Translations under genes and position numbers: made by a program | Shown here: positions 10,044 to 18,738 of the stretch, one piece after another | How the letters are laid out: every line of letters begins with the position of its first letter | Numbering within the stretch: the stretch's first letter is position 1 | The notes under the pieces: generated by a model | What the model was told of the DNA's origin: nothing | What the model saw: only the letters and a program-made list of their open reading frames with translations | Database searches by the model: none | From: Bacteroidales bacterium | Lineage (GTDB): Bacteria > Bacteroidota > Bacteroidia > Bacteroidales > Marinilabiliaceae | NCBI GenBank assembly: GCA_024401395.1 | Contig: JAKSLD010000006.1 | Span: 1-64,000, forward strand | Reading direction: 5' to 3' | DNA length: 64,000 nt

Positions 10044-11456
10044 ATGGAATTATTCGATCAGTTATTTGAACAGGCTACCGGACAAAAGGTCTCTGGCGTT
10101 TCTTTGCTGCCTCAGTCTGGGTCTAATAGAAAATACTACCGCATAACCGGCGAAAAGGGTATCTCGCTGATTGGCGTCTATAGCACTAACCGAACAGAGA
10201 ATAATACTTTTCTCTCGTTTTCTCGTGCTATGCGTAATGCCGACCTCAAGGTACCTCAGATATATGCCGAGGATCTCGATAATAATATCTACCTCCAGGA
10301 GGACTTGGGGGATATGTCGCTGTATCAGCATATCCTGAATACTCGCGCTAAGGAGGGTGGCTTCTCTGCCGCACTGGAGGAGTTGTATAAACGTGTCTTG
10401 GACGACTTGAAGGTGTTCCAGAAAAAGGCAGCGGAGGTGGTCGACTTCTCTCTCTGCTACCCTAGGTCTGCTTTCGATGAACGGTCTATGAACTGGGACC
10501 TCCAGTATTTTAAGTATTACTTCTTGCGTCTGGCTAAGATTCCGTTCAATGAGGAACTGCTAGAGAAGGATTTCGACTCTTTGAAGGATTATCTCCTCCA
10601 GCAGCCTTTGGATATTTTCCTCTATCGCGATTTCCAGAGCCGTAACATTATGCTTCGCGGTGATAGCCTGGAGCCTTGGTATATCGACTACCAGGGCGGA
10701 CGTCGCGGAGCTCGTCACTATGATGTGGCTTCTCTGCTTTTCGATGCTAAAGCCGACATACCTGCTGAGACTCGTACTCGACTGGCTCGTTATTTCTTCG
10801 CTGAGGAGGCCGACAAACAGATGCCTGTATTCCATACTTTCGTCCTCATCCGTATCATGCAGGCTATGGGCGCCTACGGGTACCGCGGTTTCTTCGAACG
10901 TAAGGAGCATTTCCTCCAGAGTATCCCTTATGCCCTCGGTAATATCAAGTATATCTTGAACAATAACCTCCTCCCTGATATCAATATCCCTCACCTCCTC
11001 GGTGTCCTTCAGGCTCTGGAGGCTTCTCACGTAATCCAGGGTATCATTAACCCTGCTAAACCTAAACTCAACGTATTCGTATCTTCTTTCTCTTACAAGA
11101 GAGTGATACCTAATACTTATAATGGTGGCGGTCATACCTTCGATTGCCGCGCTCTGCCTAACCCTGGCAGATACGCCGAGTATAAGCAGTCAACAGGTAA
11201 GGATGCCGACGTAATAGCTTTCTTCGACAAGTACCAGGATGAAATGCAGAAATTTCTATCTGCAGCTAAAACAATAGTAGGTATGTCTGTCGAGAATTAT
11301 ATGGAACGTGGCTTCGAATCGCTTATGGTATCTTTCGGATGCACTGGCGGTCAACATCGTAGTGTCTATTGCGCCGAGGCTATGGCTAAATGGCTCAAGG
11401 AATCCTACGATATCGACGTAACAATTAAACATATTGAACAGGAACTCAAGAAATAA
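10044..11456 (+). CDS. Sugar kinase (AmgK-like) fused to RapZ C-terminal domain
   Basis: The first ~330 residues are an aminoglycoside-phosphotransferase-type kinase: a G-rich start SGSNRKYYRI, the hinge-like LQEDLGDMSLYQ, the catalytic RDFQSRNIM near 195-203 and the metal-binding YIDYQGGRRG near 212-221. Residues ~342-470 are a RapZ C-terminal domain, with HTFDCRALPNPG and GCTGGQHRSVYCAE as in the GlcN6P-sensing half of E. coli RapZ. The Walker-type N-terminal domain of RapZ is missing. The next gene looks like murU. AmgK and MurU in other bacteria phosphorylate MurNAc/GlcNAc at C1 and convert the product to a UDP-sugar, bypassing de novo synthesis. I therefore read this as an anomeric amino-sugar kinase with a built-in sensor or regulatory domain; the substrate is inferred from context. 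Confidence 0.82.
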   Translation: MELFDQLFEQATGQKVSGVSLLPQSGSNRKYYRITGEKGISLIGVYSTNRTENNTFLSFSRAMRNADLKVPQIYAEDLDNNIYLQEDLGDMSLYQHILNTRAKEGGFSAALEELYKRVLDDLKVFQKKAAEVVDFSLCYPRSAFDERSMNWDLQYFKYYFLRLAKIPFNEELLEKDFDSLKDYLLQQPLDIFLYRDFQSRNIMLRGDSLEPWYIDYQGGRRGARHYDVASLLFDAKADIPAETRTRLARYFFAEEADKQMPVFHTFVLIRIMQAMGAYGYRGFFERKEHFLQSIPYALGNIKYILNNNLLPDINIPHLLGVLQALEASHVIQGIINPAKPKLNVFVSSFSYKRVIPNTYNGGGHTFDCRALPNPGRYAEYKQSTGKDADVIAFFDKYQDEMQKFLSAAKTIVGMSVENYMERGFESLMVSFGCTGGQHRSVYCAEAMAKWLKESYDIDVTIKHIEQELKK

Positions 11457-11469
11457 CTGATAGTATATT

Positions 11470-12216
11470 ATGCAGGCTATGATATTCGCGGCTGGATTGG
11501 GTACCCGATTGCAACCGCTGACAAATGATAAACCGAAAGCGCTGGTTCTCCTAAACGGGAAACCGTTGCTTGAACATGTCCTCAACCATTTCTACGCTGA
11601 GGGCGCTCGTCGTATCGTGGTCAATGTCCACCACTTCGCTAATCAGGTCATCGATTATATCAATACTAATAGTAAAACTCTTTGGCCCGAAGCTTCTATC
11701 GCCATAAGCGATGAGAGTAGCAAACTCCTCGATACTGGCGGTGGATTGGTCAAGGCTCTCCCTCTGTTCGACCCTAGCGAACCTATCGTAGTGGGTAACG
11801 CCGACGTAATTTGCGATGCCCCTCTGGCCGACCTCCTGGATATGCATAAACGAATCCATAACGATGCTACCCTCTTGACTCGCGTCCGTAAAACTAATCG
11901 ACAACTGCTGTTCGATGATTTGCATTACCTCTGCGGATGGATAAATACTACCGAGGGTAAAATCAAGGGCGATATTAATATGAAGGATATCCCTCAATAT
12001 AAACAGCAGGCTTTCTGCGGCATCCATATTATAGAGCCGTCTCTCGTAGAGGCTATGTCCGACTTCGGCGAGGTATTCGGTATTATGGATGGCTACCTCA
12101 AATTATGCCAGCCTAAGGATATTATGAGTATCGAACTCCGAAAGGAGTACCACTGGTTCGACGTCGGTACCGTGGAAAAATTACAGACCGCAGAGAATTA
12201 CCTTAAATCATTATGA
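11470..12216 (+). CDS. murU: MurU-like sugar-1-phosphate nucleotidyltransferase
   Basis: This is a cytosolic nucleotidyltransferase of the GT-A-like fold that would convert a sugar 1-phosphate (MurNAc-1-P, if the context holds) and a nucleoside triphosphate into an NDP-sugar. The N-terminal signature AAGLGTRLQPLTNDKPKAL (residues 7-25) is complete, and the metal-binding GNADVIC is near residue 116. At 248 aa it is the short MurU type, without the C-terminal acyltransferase or hexapeptide domain found in GlmU. It lies 13 nt after the kinase-RapZ gene and overlaps the M23 gene by 4 nt. The symbol rests on family resemblance and gene pairing. Confidence 0.8.
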   Translation: MQAMIFAAGLGTRLQPLTNDKPKALVLLNGKPLLEHVLNHFYAEGARRIVVNVHHFANQVIDYINTNSKTLWPEASIAISDESSKLLDTGGGLVKALPLFDPSEPIVVGNADVICDAPLADLLDMHKRIHNDATLLTRVRKTNRQLLFDDLHYLCGWINTTEGKIKGDINMKDIPQYKQQAFCGIHIIEPSLVEAMSDFGEVFGIMDGYLKLCQPKDIMSIELRKEYHWFDVGTVEKLQTAENYLKSL

Positions 12217-13853
12217 AATTAAATCAGCTGCTTTTCTGCCTGGGCTCGCTCTTTTTATTGTCGCTCCAGACGGAAGCTCAGAAGGCTACTCATATCATGC
12301 CTATGGATATCCCCGTCCGACTCAGTGCTTCTTTCGCTGAGTTGCGCGCCGACCATTTCCATTCTGGCATCGACCTTTCTACATCAGGAACCCTCAACGT
12401 CCCTGTAAAATCTACGGCGGATGGCTACGTAAGCCGCATCAAAATGGCAACATACGGCTATGGCTATGCCTTGTACGTGACTCACAACGATGGTACTACT
12501 ACCGTATATGGACACCTAAACTCTTTCATTCCTCGAATAGATAAGGTCTTATGTGACTATCAATACGAACACAGGTCTTTTAACTGCGATGTTTTCCTGA
12601 AAAGTACCGACCTCCCCGTAAAAAAAGGTGAGGTGATAGCTTATAGCGGAAATAGTGGTGGTTCTGGCGGACCGCATCTCCATTACGAGGTGCGCGACAC
12701 TAAATCTGAACACCCCCTCAATCCTTTGGCATATATCCCTGAAGTCAAGGATAATGTTCCTCCGACTATAATGGGGTTGAAACTCTACTCTGTCGAGAAT
12801 GAGGGTGATCGCATAGCATATAATAGCATAAAATACTATGGCGCTCCCGTCTCTCAGATTATCCCTGCACCTGCAGGTCGCATCGCATTGGGCATCCATT
12901 GCACCGACTATTTCTCTTCTGATGGTCGACCTTGTGGCGTAATAGACATTAAACTTTTCAAGAATAATACTCTCGTGTTCCAAAGTCATATAGATGACTT
13001 GGATTTCGACTTGACCCGCCACATTAATGCCCACCTCGATTATAAGGAGTGGATCGGCAATCGTCGCTTCATCCAACGTTCATACCGTCTTCCGGGTAAT
13101 GAATTGTCTTATTATACTGGTGATGGCATAATAGCCGTCGCTCCTAACGACACTCTCAATATGAGATACGAGGCTACTGATTTCGCTGGTCACGTCTCTA
13201 AACTCTCTTTCAAACTGGTTGGCAGAGCAGCCAGCTCTTCTGCCCCTTCTGAACGCAATTGTGAGTGGAATAAGACTTTTGCCGTAGATACCTTGGGTAT
13301 ATCTGTAGTCATTCCTCACGGAGCATTGTATGCTGACGAGCAGATTTCTCTTTCTCATAAAAATAAAATCTGGACTATCGGCAGTAATACTATCCCTCTC
13401 CAGAAAGCTGTTTCTATTACTCTCCCTCTCCCAGATAGTATAGAATCTTCTAAGGCTTGTATCTTATACCGCAATTCTAAGGGGAGCTTCATATACGCTG
13501 GAGGCAAGGCCGATAATGGAAAAATTACGATGAAGAATAAGGCTCTCGGTGACTACACTATAGGAACCGACAATACTCCCCCTGTCGTAATAACACGCAA
13601 TTCTCGCACAAACCTGAAACGCTCTAATACTATTATGATTGGAGTCTCTGATGATCTTAGCGGCATATCTCAATGGGATGTATATATCGACGGTGATTGG
13701 CATCCTTTCGAATACGACTACAAGCAGAATATGCTCAAGGCTCGGATAGAAAGACTACGTATCAACCCGGGCAATCATAATCTGTTGGCTATCGTAACAG
13801 ATGCTCAGGGTAACGCAAAACGCTTTGAATGGAGTTTTTCTCTGGTTCAATAG
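12213..13853 (+). CDS. M23 family metallopeptidase (LytM domain), exported
   Basis: This is a zinc endopeptidase of the lysostaphin/LytM type, expected to act on peptidoglycan cross-links in the periplasm. A signal peptide covers residues 1-22 (ends QTEAQ). The metal ligands are intact: H50 and D54 in HFHSGIDLS and the HLH pair in GPHLHYEV near 153-155, so it should be catalytically active. Residues after about 180 form a long beta-rich region of 365 aa with no motif I recognise (DNTPPVVITRNSRTN near 450 looks Ig-like). Its start overlaps murU by 4 nt, placing a cell-wall hydrolase in the same operon as the salvage enzymes. Confidence 0.88.
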   Translation: MKLNQLLFCLGSLFLLSLQTEAQKATHIMPMDIPVRLSASFAELRADHFHSGIDLSTSGTLNVPVKSTADGYVSRIKMATYGYGYALYVTHNDGTTTVYGHLNSFIPRIDKVLCDYQYEHRSFNCDVFLKSTDLPVKKGEVIAYSGNSGGSGGPHLHYEVRDTKSEHPLNPLAYIPEVKDNVPPTIMGLKLYSVENEGDRIAYNSIKYYGAPVSQIIPAPAGRIALGIHCTDYFSSDGRPCGVIDIKLFKNNTLVFQSHIDDLDFDLTRHINAHLDYKEWIGNRRFIQRSYRLPGNELSYYTGDGIIAVAPNDTLNMRYEATDFAGHVSKLSFKLVGRAASSSAPSERNCEWNKTFAVDTLGISVVIPHGALYADEQISLSHKNKIWTIGSNTIPLQKAVSITLPLPDSIESSKACILYRNSKGSFIYAGGKADNGKITMKNKALGDYTIGTDNTPPVVITRNSRTNLKRSNTIMIGVSDDLSGISQWDVYIDGDWHPFEYDYKQNMLKARIERLRINPGNHNLLAIVTDAQGNAKRFEWSFSLVQ

Positions 13854-13874
13854 CCAACTAACTGATTTTTAAGC

Positions 13875-13882
13875 TACATTTG
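13875..13882 (+). promoter_or_regulatory. -7 element before the ApbE gene
   Basis: TACATTTG fits the Bacteroidetes TAnnTTTG -7 box, 23 nt before the start codon. No clear TTTG lies at the -33 distance, so this is a partial match. Confidence 0.45.
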
Positions 13883-13904
13883 CGATACTTTTAGAACATT
13901 TAGT

Positions 13905-14933
13905 ATGAGTTTTATCAAACGCATAGCATTTTTGCTTTTCGCAATAGGAATCCTTTCTTCTTGCCAGGAGAAGAAACCAAAATATATACAAGATTCAGGC
14001 TTCGTATTCGGAACAGCATACAACTTCAGATATCAATACGATAAGAGTCTTAATAATGAGATTCGCCAGGTGCTTGATATGTACGACAATTCTTTGTCTA
14101 CTTTCAATACCAATTCTACCGTTTCTAAAATAAACCGCAACGAGCATCATCAGGTAGATAGCTTCTTTACCACCGTATGGAATAAGGCTATGGAGATGAA
14201 TGCTCTCTCTGATGGCGTATTTGATGTTACTATTCGCGGACTTAGTTCTCACTGGCGTTTCGCTAAGGGATTTCTTCTCGATACTATATCTACCGAGGTG
14301 TACGACTCACTGGTCGCTGGTGCAAAAGATGTACTCCCTCTCATCGGAATGGACAAGATCCGCCTCCAGGGCGATAGCATCGTTAAGGACGACCCTCGCA
14401 TACAAATTGATATGAATGCCTTGGCTGAGGGCTATGGCATAGATGTTGCCGCTATGACTCTCGAAAAATTCGGAGTTCAGAATTATATGGTTGAAATCGG
14501 TGGCGAACTTCACCTTAAGGGTCTCAGCCCTAGTGGCTCAAAATGGCGTATTGGTATCGACAGCCCTTCCGAGGATAACAATATCTTTGAGCGCCAGGCT
14601 CAGCATATCATCGAAGTGACCGACTGCGCTATATCTACTTCTGGTTCCTACCGTCAGTTCTATTACACAGCCGACGGCAAACGCATCTCTCATACTATCA
14701 ACCCTAAGACTGGCTTCCCTATCGAGCACAAGACTCTTAGCGTTACTGTTATCGGACCTAATACAATGACTACTGATGCAATGGCAACAATATTTATGGT
14801 CATAGGTCACGAAAAGGCTATCGAAATGGCCAACAGCATAGATGGTATCGAGACTCTTATCATCTATGAAAATGACGACAAAGAGCAGGTGGAGGTTATG
14901 ACTGATGGCTTCCGCCAGGTCATGGTCCGATAA
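13905..14933 (+). CDS. apbE: FAD:protein FMN transferase (ApbE), lipoprotein
   Basis: ApbE attaches FMN covalently to threonines of periplasm-facing redox subunits such as NqrB/NqrC and RnfG. The lipoprotein signal ends at ILSSC (Cys 20). ApbE hallmarks are present: DNSLSTFNTNSTVSKIN, IDMNALAEGYGIDVAA, VEIGGELHLKG, HTINPKTGFPIEHK and TTDAMATIFMVIG, the last carrying the metal-binding Asp/Thr. The residues after Cys (QEKKPK) are not acidic, which suggests a periplasmic anchor rather than surface display. It heads an operon with the M28 gene (24 nt downstream) and rnhB. Confidence 0.93.
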   Translation: MSFIKRIAFLLFAIGILSSCQEKKPKYIQDSGFVFGTAYNFRYQYDKSLNNEIRQVLDMYDNSLSTFNTNSTVSKINRNEHHQVDSFFTTVWNKAMEMNALSDGVFDVTIRGLSSHWRFAKGFLLDTISTEVYDSLVAGAKDVLPLIGMDKIRLQGDSIVKDDPRIQIDMNALAEGYGIDVAAMTLEKFGVQNYMVEIGGELHLKGLSPSGSKWRIGIDSPSEDNNIFERQAQHIIEVTDCAISTSGSYRQFYYTADGKRISHTINPKTGFPIEHKTLSVTVIGPNTMTTDAMATIFMVIGHEKAIEMANSIDGIETLIIYENDDKEQVEVMTDGFRQVMVR

Positions 14934-14957
14934 TAATTGTAGAATCGTTTCCCGAAA

Positions 14958-15947
14958 ATGAACAATAAATCCCTAGCTATAGTTTTCTGTTCAGCATTGG
15001 CTTTGGCCGCTTGCCAGAAAACTAACAATACTCCTGCAGCGTCTAAACCTCAGGAGATTCTTTCAGTAGATTTTTCTGCTGATTCTGCATATAAGTACAC
15101 TGCCGATCAGGTGGCATTCGGACCTCGTGTCCCTGGTACTGAGGCTCACGCTAAATGCCTCGACTATATGGTCTCAACTCTCTCTCGATTCGGAGCTGAG
15201 GTGGAGATTCAGGAGGGCGAAGGAACTAATTATCTCGGAAAGCCTGAAAAAATAAAAAACGTAATAGGTCACATCCAACCTCAGAAGGCTAATCGTATCA
15301 TTCTATGCGCTCACTGGGATTGCCGACCATTCGCTGATAATGACCCCGACCCTAAGAAACGTGACACTCCTATCGATGGTGCTAACGATGGCGCTAGCGG
15401 AGTAGGCGTTCTCCTCGAGGTCGCTCGCCAACTTCAACTTAAGCAGTCTAAAATCGGTGTCGACATCATTTTCTTCGACGTGGAGGATATGGGTACCCCT
15501 AGCCATAAGTCTGGCATCAAGTACCTCCCCGACACTTGGTGCTTGGGATCTCAATTCTGGGGACAGAGCGATATGGGCAGAAAATCTCAAGCCCGATTTG
15601 CTATTCTCCTCGATATGGTGGGCGCTCCTAATGCTACATTCCATAAGGAGTCTTTCTCTCAACAGTGGGCTTCTAATATTGTCGATATGATATGGCAACG
15701 CGCTCGCAGAATGGGCTTCGGTGCTAACTTCGTGGATGCTAATGGCGGTTATATTACCGACGACCATTATTATATCCATAAACACACTAACATCCCTGCC
15801 GTAGATATTATCCATTATGACAACCAGACCGAATCTTCTTTCGGTTCTTATTGGCATACTCACCAAGATACAATGGATAATGTCGACAAGGCTACTCTCA
15901 ATGCTGTCGGTAGCGTAGTTTTAGGGGTTATCTATAACGAGAAATAA
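14958..15947 (+). CDS. M28-family lipoprotein, probable glutaminyl-peptide cyclotransferase
   Basis: The protein has the M28 zinc-peptidase fold with the sequence look of bacterial type II glutaminyl cyclases, which turn N-terminal Gln of exported proteins into pyroglutamate. The lipobox is ALAAC (Cys 19). Metal and active-site segments are AHWDCRP, DGANDGASGVG, FFDVEDMG and DDHYYIHKHTNIPAVDIIHY, followed by YWHTHQDTMDNVDKATL, which is typical of the cyclase group. In Porphyromonas and relatives the homologue acts in the periplasm on newly exported proteins with N-terminal Gln. A general aminopeptidase is the alternative. It is 5 nt upstream of rnhB. Confidence 0.8.
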   Translation: MNNKSLAIVFCSALALAACQKTNNTPAASKPQEILSVDFSADSAYKYTADQVAFGPRVPGTEAHAKCLDYMVSTLSRFGAEVEIQEGEGTNYLGKPEKIKNVIGHIQPQKANRIILCAHWDCRPFADNDPDPKKRDTPIDGANDGASGVGVLLEVARQLQLKQSKIGVDIIFFDVEDMGTPSHKSGIKYLPDTWCLGSQFWGQSDMGRKSQARFAILLDMVGAPNATFHKESFSQQWASNIVDMIWQRARRMGFGANFVDANGGYITDDHYYIHKHTNIPAVDIIHYDNQTESSFGSYWHTHQDTMDNVDKATLNAVGSVVLGVIYNEK

Positions 15948-15952
15948 TCTTT

Positions 15953-16534
15953 ATGCTCCTCCCTTATCTCAACCAAGGTATCATAGAGTGTGGCGTCGAC
16001 GAAGCTGGTCGTGGCTGCCTGGCCGGACCGGTCGTTGCTGCGGCTGTCATCCTCCCAGAGGATTTCGTATCGGAATTTATTAACGATAGTAAGCAGCTTA
16101 CCCCTAAGAAACGCGACGAACTGCGCCCTGTCATCGAAAAATATGCCTTGGCTTGGAATGTCTGTATGATCGACAATAGGGTCATTGATGAAAAGAATAT
16201 CCTTCAGGCAACATACGACGCTATGCACGGAGCTATCAACGGACTGAATATCCGCCCCGAGCATATAATTGTCGATGGCAACCGCTTCCGTCCTTTCGAG
16301 GGCATCGACCATACTACTATCGTTAAGGGTGATGGTAAATATATGAGTATCGCCGCCGCTTCTATCTTGGCTAAAACTCACCGTGACGAGTATATGCTCG
16401 AACAGCATAAGATATACCCGGTCTACGCTTGGGATAAAAATAAGGGGTACCCTACTGCGGCGCACTGTAAAGGTCTCGCCGAATATGGTACCTCCCCTTT
16501 GCATCGCTTGACATTTCAAAAGGTCAAGCAGTAA
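15953..16534 (+). CDS. rnhB: Ribonuclease HII
   Basis: RNase HII cuts RNA-DNA junctions and removes single ribonucleotides from DNA. The acidic active site is visible: D16 and E17 in GVDEAGRGCLAGPV, the Asp in IIVDGNRFRP near 108 and the Asp in GDGKYMSIAAASILAKTHRD near 127. The C-terminal GYPTAAHCKGLAEYGTSPLH is conserved. At 193 aa it is standard length. It ends 12 nt from the stop of the convergent pyrE gene, with no clear terminator between them. Confidence 0.96.
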   Translation: MLLPYLNQGIIECGVDEAGRGCLAGPVVAAAVILPEDFVSEFINDSKQLTPKKRDELRPVIEKYALAWNVCMIDNRVIDEKNILQATYDAMHGAINGLNIRPEHIIVDGNRFRPFEGIDHTTIVKGDGKYMSIAAASILAKTHRDEYMLEQHKIYPVYAWDKNKGYPTAAHCKGLAEYGTSPLHRLTFQKVKQ

Positions 16535-16546
16535 TATCTTGACGAA

Positions 16547-17179
16547 TTAGCAGCCCCAGGTCTCTGGCGACTTACGCCACTCCTTCAATGTGTCAATGTC
16601 TGCTGATGTTACATAACCCGACTCTACAGCAGCCTGAATCATATCGTTGTAGTTGCTCAATGTTGTGAGCTCTACCTTAGCGTCTGCAAAAGCATCAACT
16701 GCCTTCTGGAAACCGTATGTGAAGATAGCCAACATACCGACTACCTCCGCGCCTGCATTTCGAAGAGCCTCTACAGCCTTGAGTGAACTGCCGCCAGTAG
16801 AGATAAGGTCCTCAATAACTAATACCTTCTGACCTGCCTTCAAATCGCCCTCAATCAAGTTCTCCATGCCATGGTTCTTTGGAGCCGAACGTACATAGAT
16901 AAATGGCTTGTTGAGAAGATCTGCTACCAACGCACCCTGTGCAATAGCTCCTGTAGCTACACCTGCTACTACATCAAATTCTGCATACTTCTCTTTTGCA
17001 ATCTTCGCAAAAGACTCCTTGATATAAGTACGAGCTGCAGAATAAGACAACGCCTTGCGGTTGTCGCAATAGATTGGTGACTTCCATCCCGATGCCCAGG
17101 TAAATGGATTGGTTGGCTGAAGGCGAATTGCCTTGATGTCGAGCAATTGTTTTGCTACTGTTAGAGATATCTCGTTCAT
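16547..17179 (-). CDS. pyrE: Orotate phosphoribosyltransferase
   Basis: PyrE joins orotate and PRPP to make orotidine 5'-monophosphate in pyrimidine synthesis. The PRPP-binding motif VLVIEDLISTGGSSLKAVEA is at 119-136, and the substrate loop is seen in WASGWKSPIYCDNR and YVRSAPKNHGMENLIEGD. The 210-aa length is typical. It stands alone on the minus strand between two plus-strand units, with its own promoter region to the right. No other pyrimidine gene is adjacent. Confidence 0.96.
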   Translation of the reverse strand: MNEISLTVAKQLLDIKAIRLQPTNPFTWASGWKSPIYCDNRKALSYSAARTYIKESFAKIAKEKYAEFDVVAGVATGAIAQGALVADLLNKPFIYVRSAPKNHGMENLIEGDLKAGQKVLVIEDLISTGGSSLKAVEALRNAGAEVVGMLAIFTYGFQKAVDAFADAKVELTTLSNYNDMIQAAVESGYVTSADIDTLKEWRKSPETWGC

Positions 17180-17198
17180 AACATAAATTATTTTGATG

Positions 17199-17206
17199 CA
17201 AAATTA
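17199..17206 (-). promoter_or_regulatory. -7 element of pyrE
   Basis: Read on the minus strand this is TAATTTTG, an exact TAnnTTTG match, 20 nt before the pyrE start. No convincing -33 TTTG was found. Confidence 0.45.
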
Positions 17207-17277
17207 GAAAAGTGGCTCAAAAGTTGAAAATAAATAACGAACTTTGACACTATAAATAATCTTTAACTACAACGTTG

Positions 17278-18732
17278 ATGAAATACTATTCATTTTTCAT
17301 AGCTGCATTATTGGTAGGTATGTCTTTCTCTTCTTGTGAAGACAAAGATGACGAACTGGTGAACAACAATCCTTCAAGACCGGATGATATCCAGATCCCA
17401 GAACTCACGGCTCTGGCAAACGAATTCGTATACTTCATTATGGATAACTATTATCTCTACAATGAAGGTATCTCGGATAGCAAGGGTTATCCTGTTATCG
17501 ATTTCTACAAGGAGCCTGACACTAAGGAGTATTTTGAGAAACTTCGCAACCCTAAGGATATATTCTCTTTTATCACTGACGACGCAGACGCTTTCCATCA
17601 GGAACAGGGGGGTATCTCTACTTCTATGGGCTGGGACTATTCTCTGATGTATGGCGATTCGGAAAAAACAACGGTCGTCGCAGCTATCAATTATGTCTAC
17701 GAGGGTACTCCTGCTGCTAGAGCTGGCGTCAAAAGAGGTGATTACGTTTTCACAGTCAATGGTACTGTAATGACTCCTCAGAACTATTCTTCTTTATGGG
17801 GCAAGGATGGCGAGTATGGTCTTTCTCGCTACGATGCCGACAGAAACGAGACTCCTCTTACTGTTAATTTGAAATCAGAACAGGTCAGCACTTCTCCTGT
17901 CGCCGAGGCTAACATATTTCAACTGAATGACGGAACAAAAATCGGATACTTGTTGTACATGGACTACTATGCTGCGTTCAACGACGAGTTGGCTTCCGTA
18001 TTCTCTCAGTTCAAGGATAATGGGGTATCTAAGCTTATCCTCGACCTGCGCTATAATCCGGGCGGTCAGATGGAAGCGTGCTCTTACCTCGCCTCTCTCA
18101 TCGCTCCAGAGAATGTGGTTTCGGAAGAAAAGGAGATAGTTCATTATAAATACAACGAAATCCTTACTAAGGAATTTGGTAAGGATGAAACAACATTTAC
18201 TAAAACTGCTCTTGACAACAACCTCAATCTTAATAGTATCGTAATCATCCAAGGCGGCGATACATATTCTGCTTCGGAGGCTACTATCCTCGGTCTTAAA
18301 CCTTATATGGATGTCTATACTATTGGCTACACTTCTGGCGGTAAGAATACTGCCATGTACGTGATAACTCCAGATCTTATTGTTCACTCTAAGACAGATG
18401 AGCCTTATTTCGACAGCCGTATCAATAATTGGCTCATCGCCCCTCTTGTCGCTCAGTATTATAATAGCGCAGACGAGACTTTCGATACTACTGACGGAGA
18501 TGGCATGGAACCTGACTTTATGTTCAATGAGTATTCCGAACTTTTCCGCGAACAACTCGGCGAACCTACTGAGTCCCTCACTGCCTTGGCTATCGAGTAC
18601 ATAGCTAACGGCTCTATCGCTAATTCTAAATCTTCTAAGTTGTCTCAGTGGGGTATTTCTATTCCTGCTACGGACTATCGTAAGATTTGCCCTGTTCAGA
18701 TTCCTTTCAATAATAAGTTCATTTCCAAGTAG
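17278..18732 (+). CDS. S41 family (C-terminal processing) peptidase, lipoprotein
   Basis: This is a tail-specific-protease-type serine peptidase anchored in the envelope. The lipobox FSSC is followed by EDKDDE, an acidic stretch resembling the Bacteroidetes lipoprotein surface-export signal, so it may face outwards. A PDZ-like domain is suggested by YEGTPAARAGVKRGDYVFTVNG, and the S41 core includes LILDLRYNPGGQMEAC and the nucleophile region GGDTYSASEATILGL (Ser near 331). The ATG at 17278 is preferred to the in-frame TTG at 17275. It ends 6 nt before trxB, so the two are probably co-transcribed. The substrate is unknown. Confidence 0.88.
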   Translation: MKYYSFFIAALLVGMSFSSCEDKDDELVNNNPSRPDDIQIPELTALANEFVYFIMDNYYLYNEGISDSKGYPVIDFYKEPDTKEYFEKLRNPKDIFSFITDDADAFHQEQGGISTSMGWDYSLMYGDSEKTTVVAAINYVYEGTPAARAGVKRGDYVFTVNGTVMTPQNYSSLWGKDGEYGLSRYDADRNETPLTVNLKSEQVSTSPVAEANIFQLNDGTKIGYLLYMDYYAAFNDELASVFSQFKDNGVSKLILDLRYNPGGQMEACSYLASLIAPENVVSEEKEIVHYKYNEILTKEFGKDETTFTKTALDNNLNLNSIVIIQGGDTYSASEATILGLKPYMDVYTIGYTSGGKNTAMYVITPDLIVHSKTDEPYFDSRINNWLIAPLVAQYYNSADETFDTTDGDGMEPDFMFNEYSELFREQLGEPTESLTALAIEYIANGSIANSKSSKLSQWGISIPATDYRKICPVQIPFNNKFISK

Positions 18733-18738
18733 CTTAAC

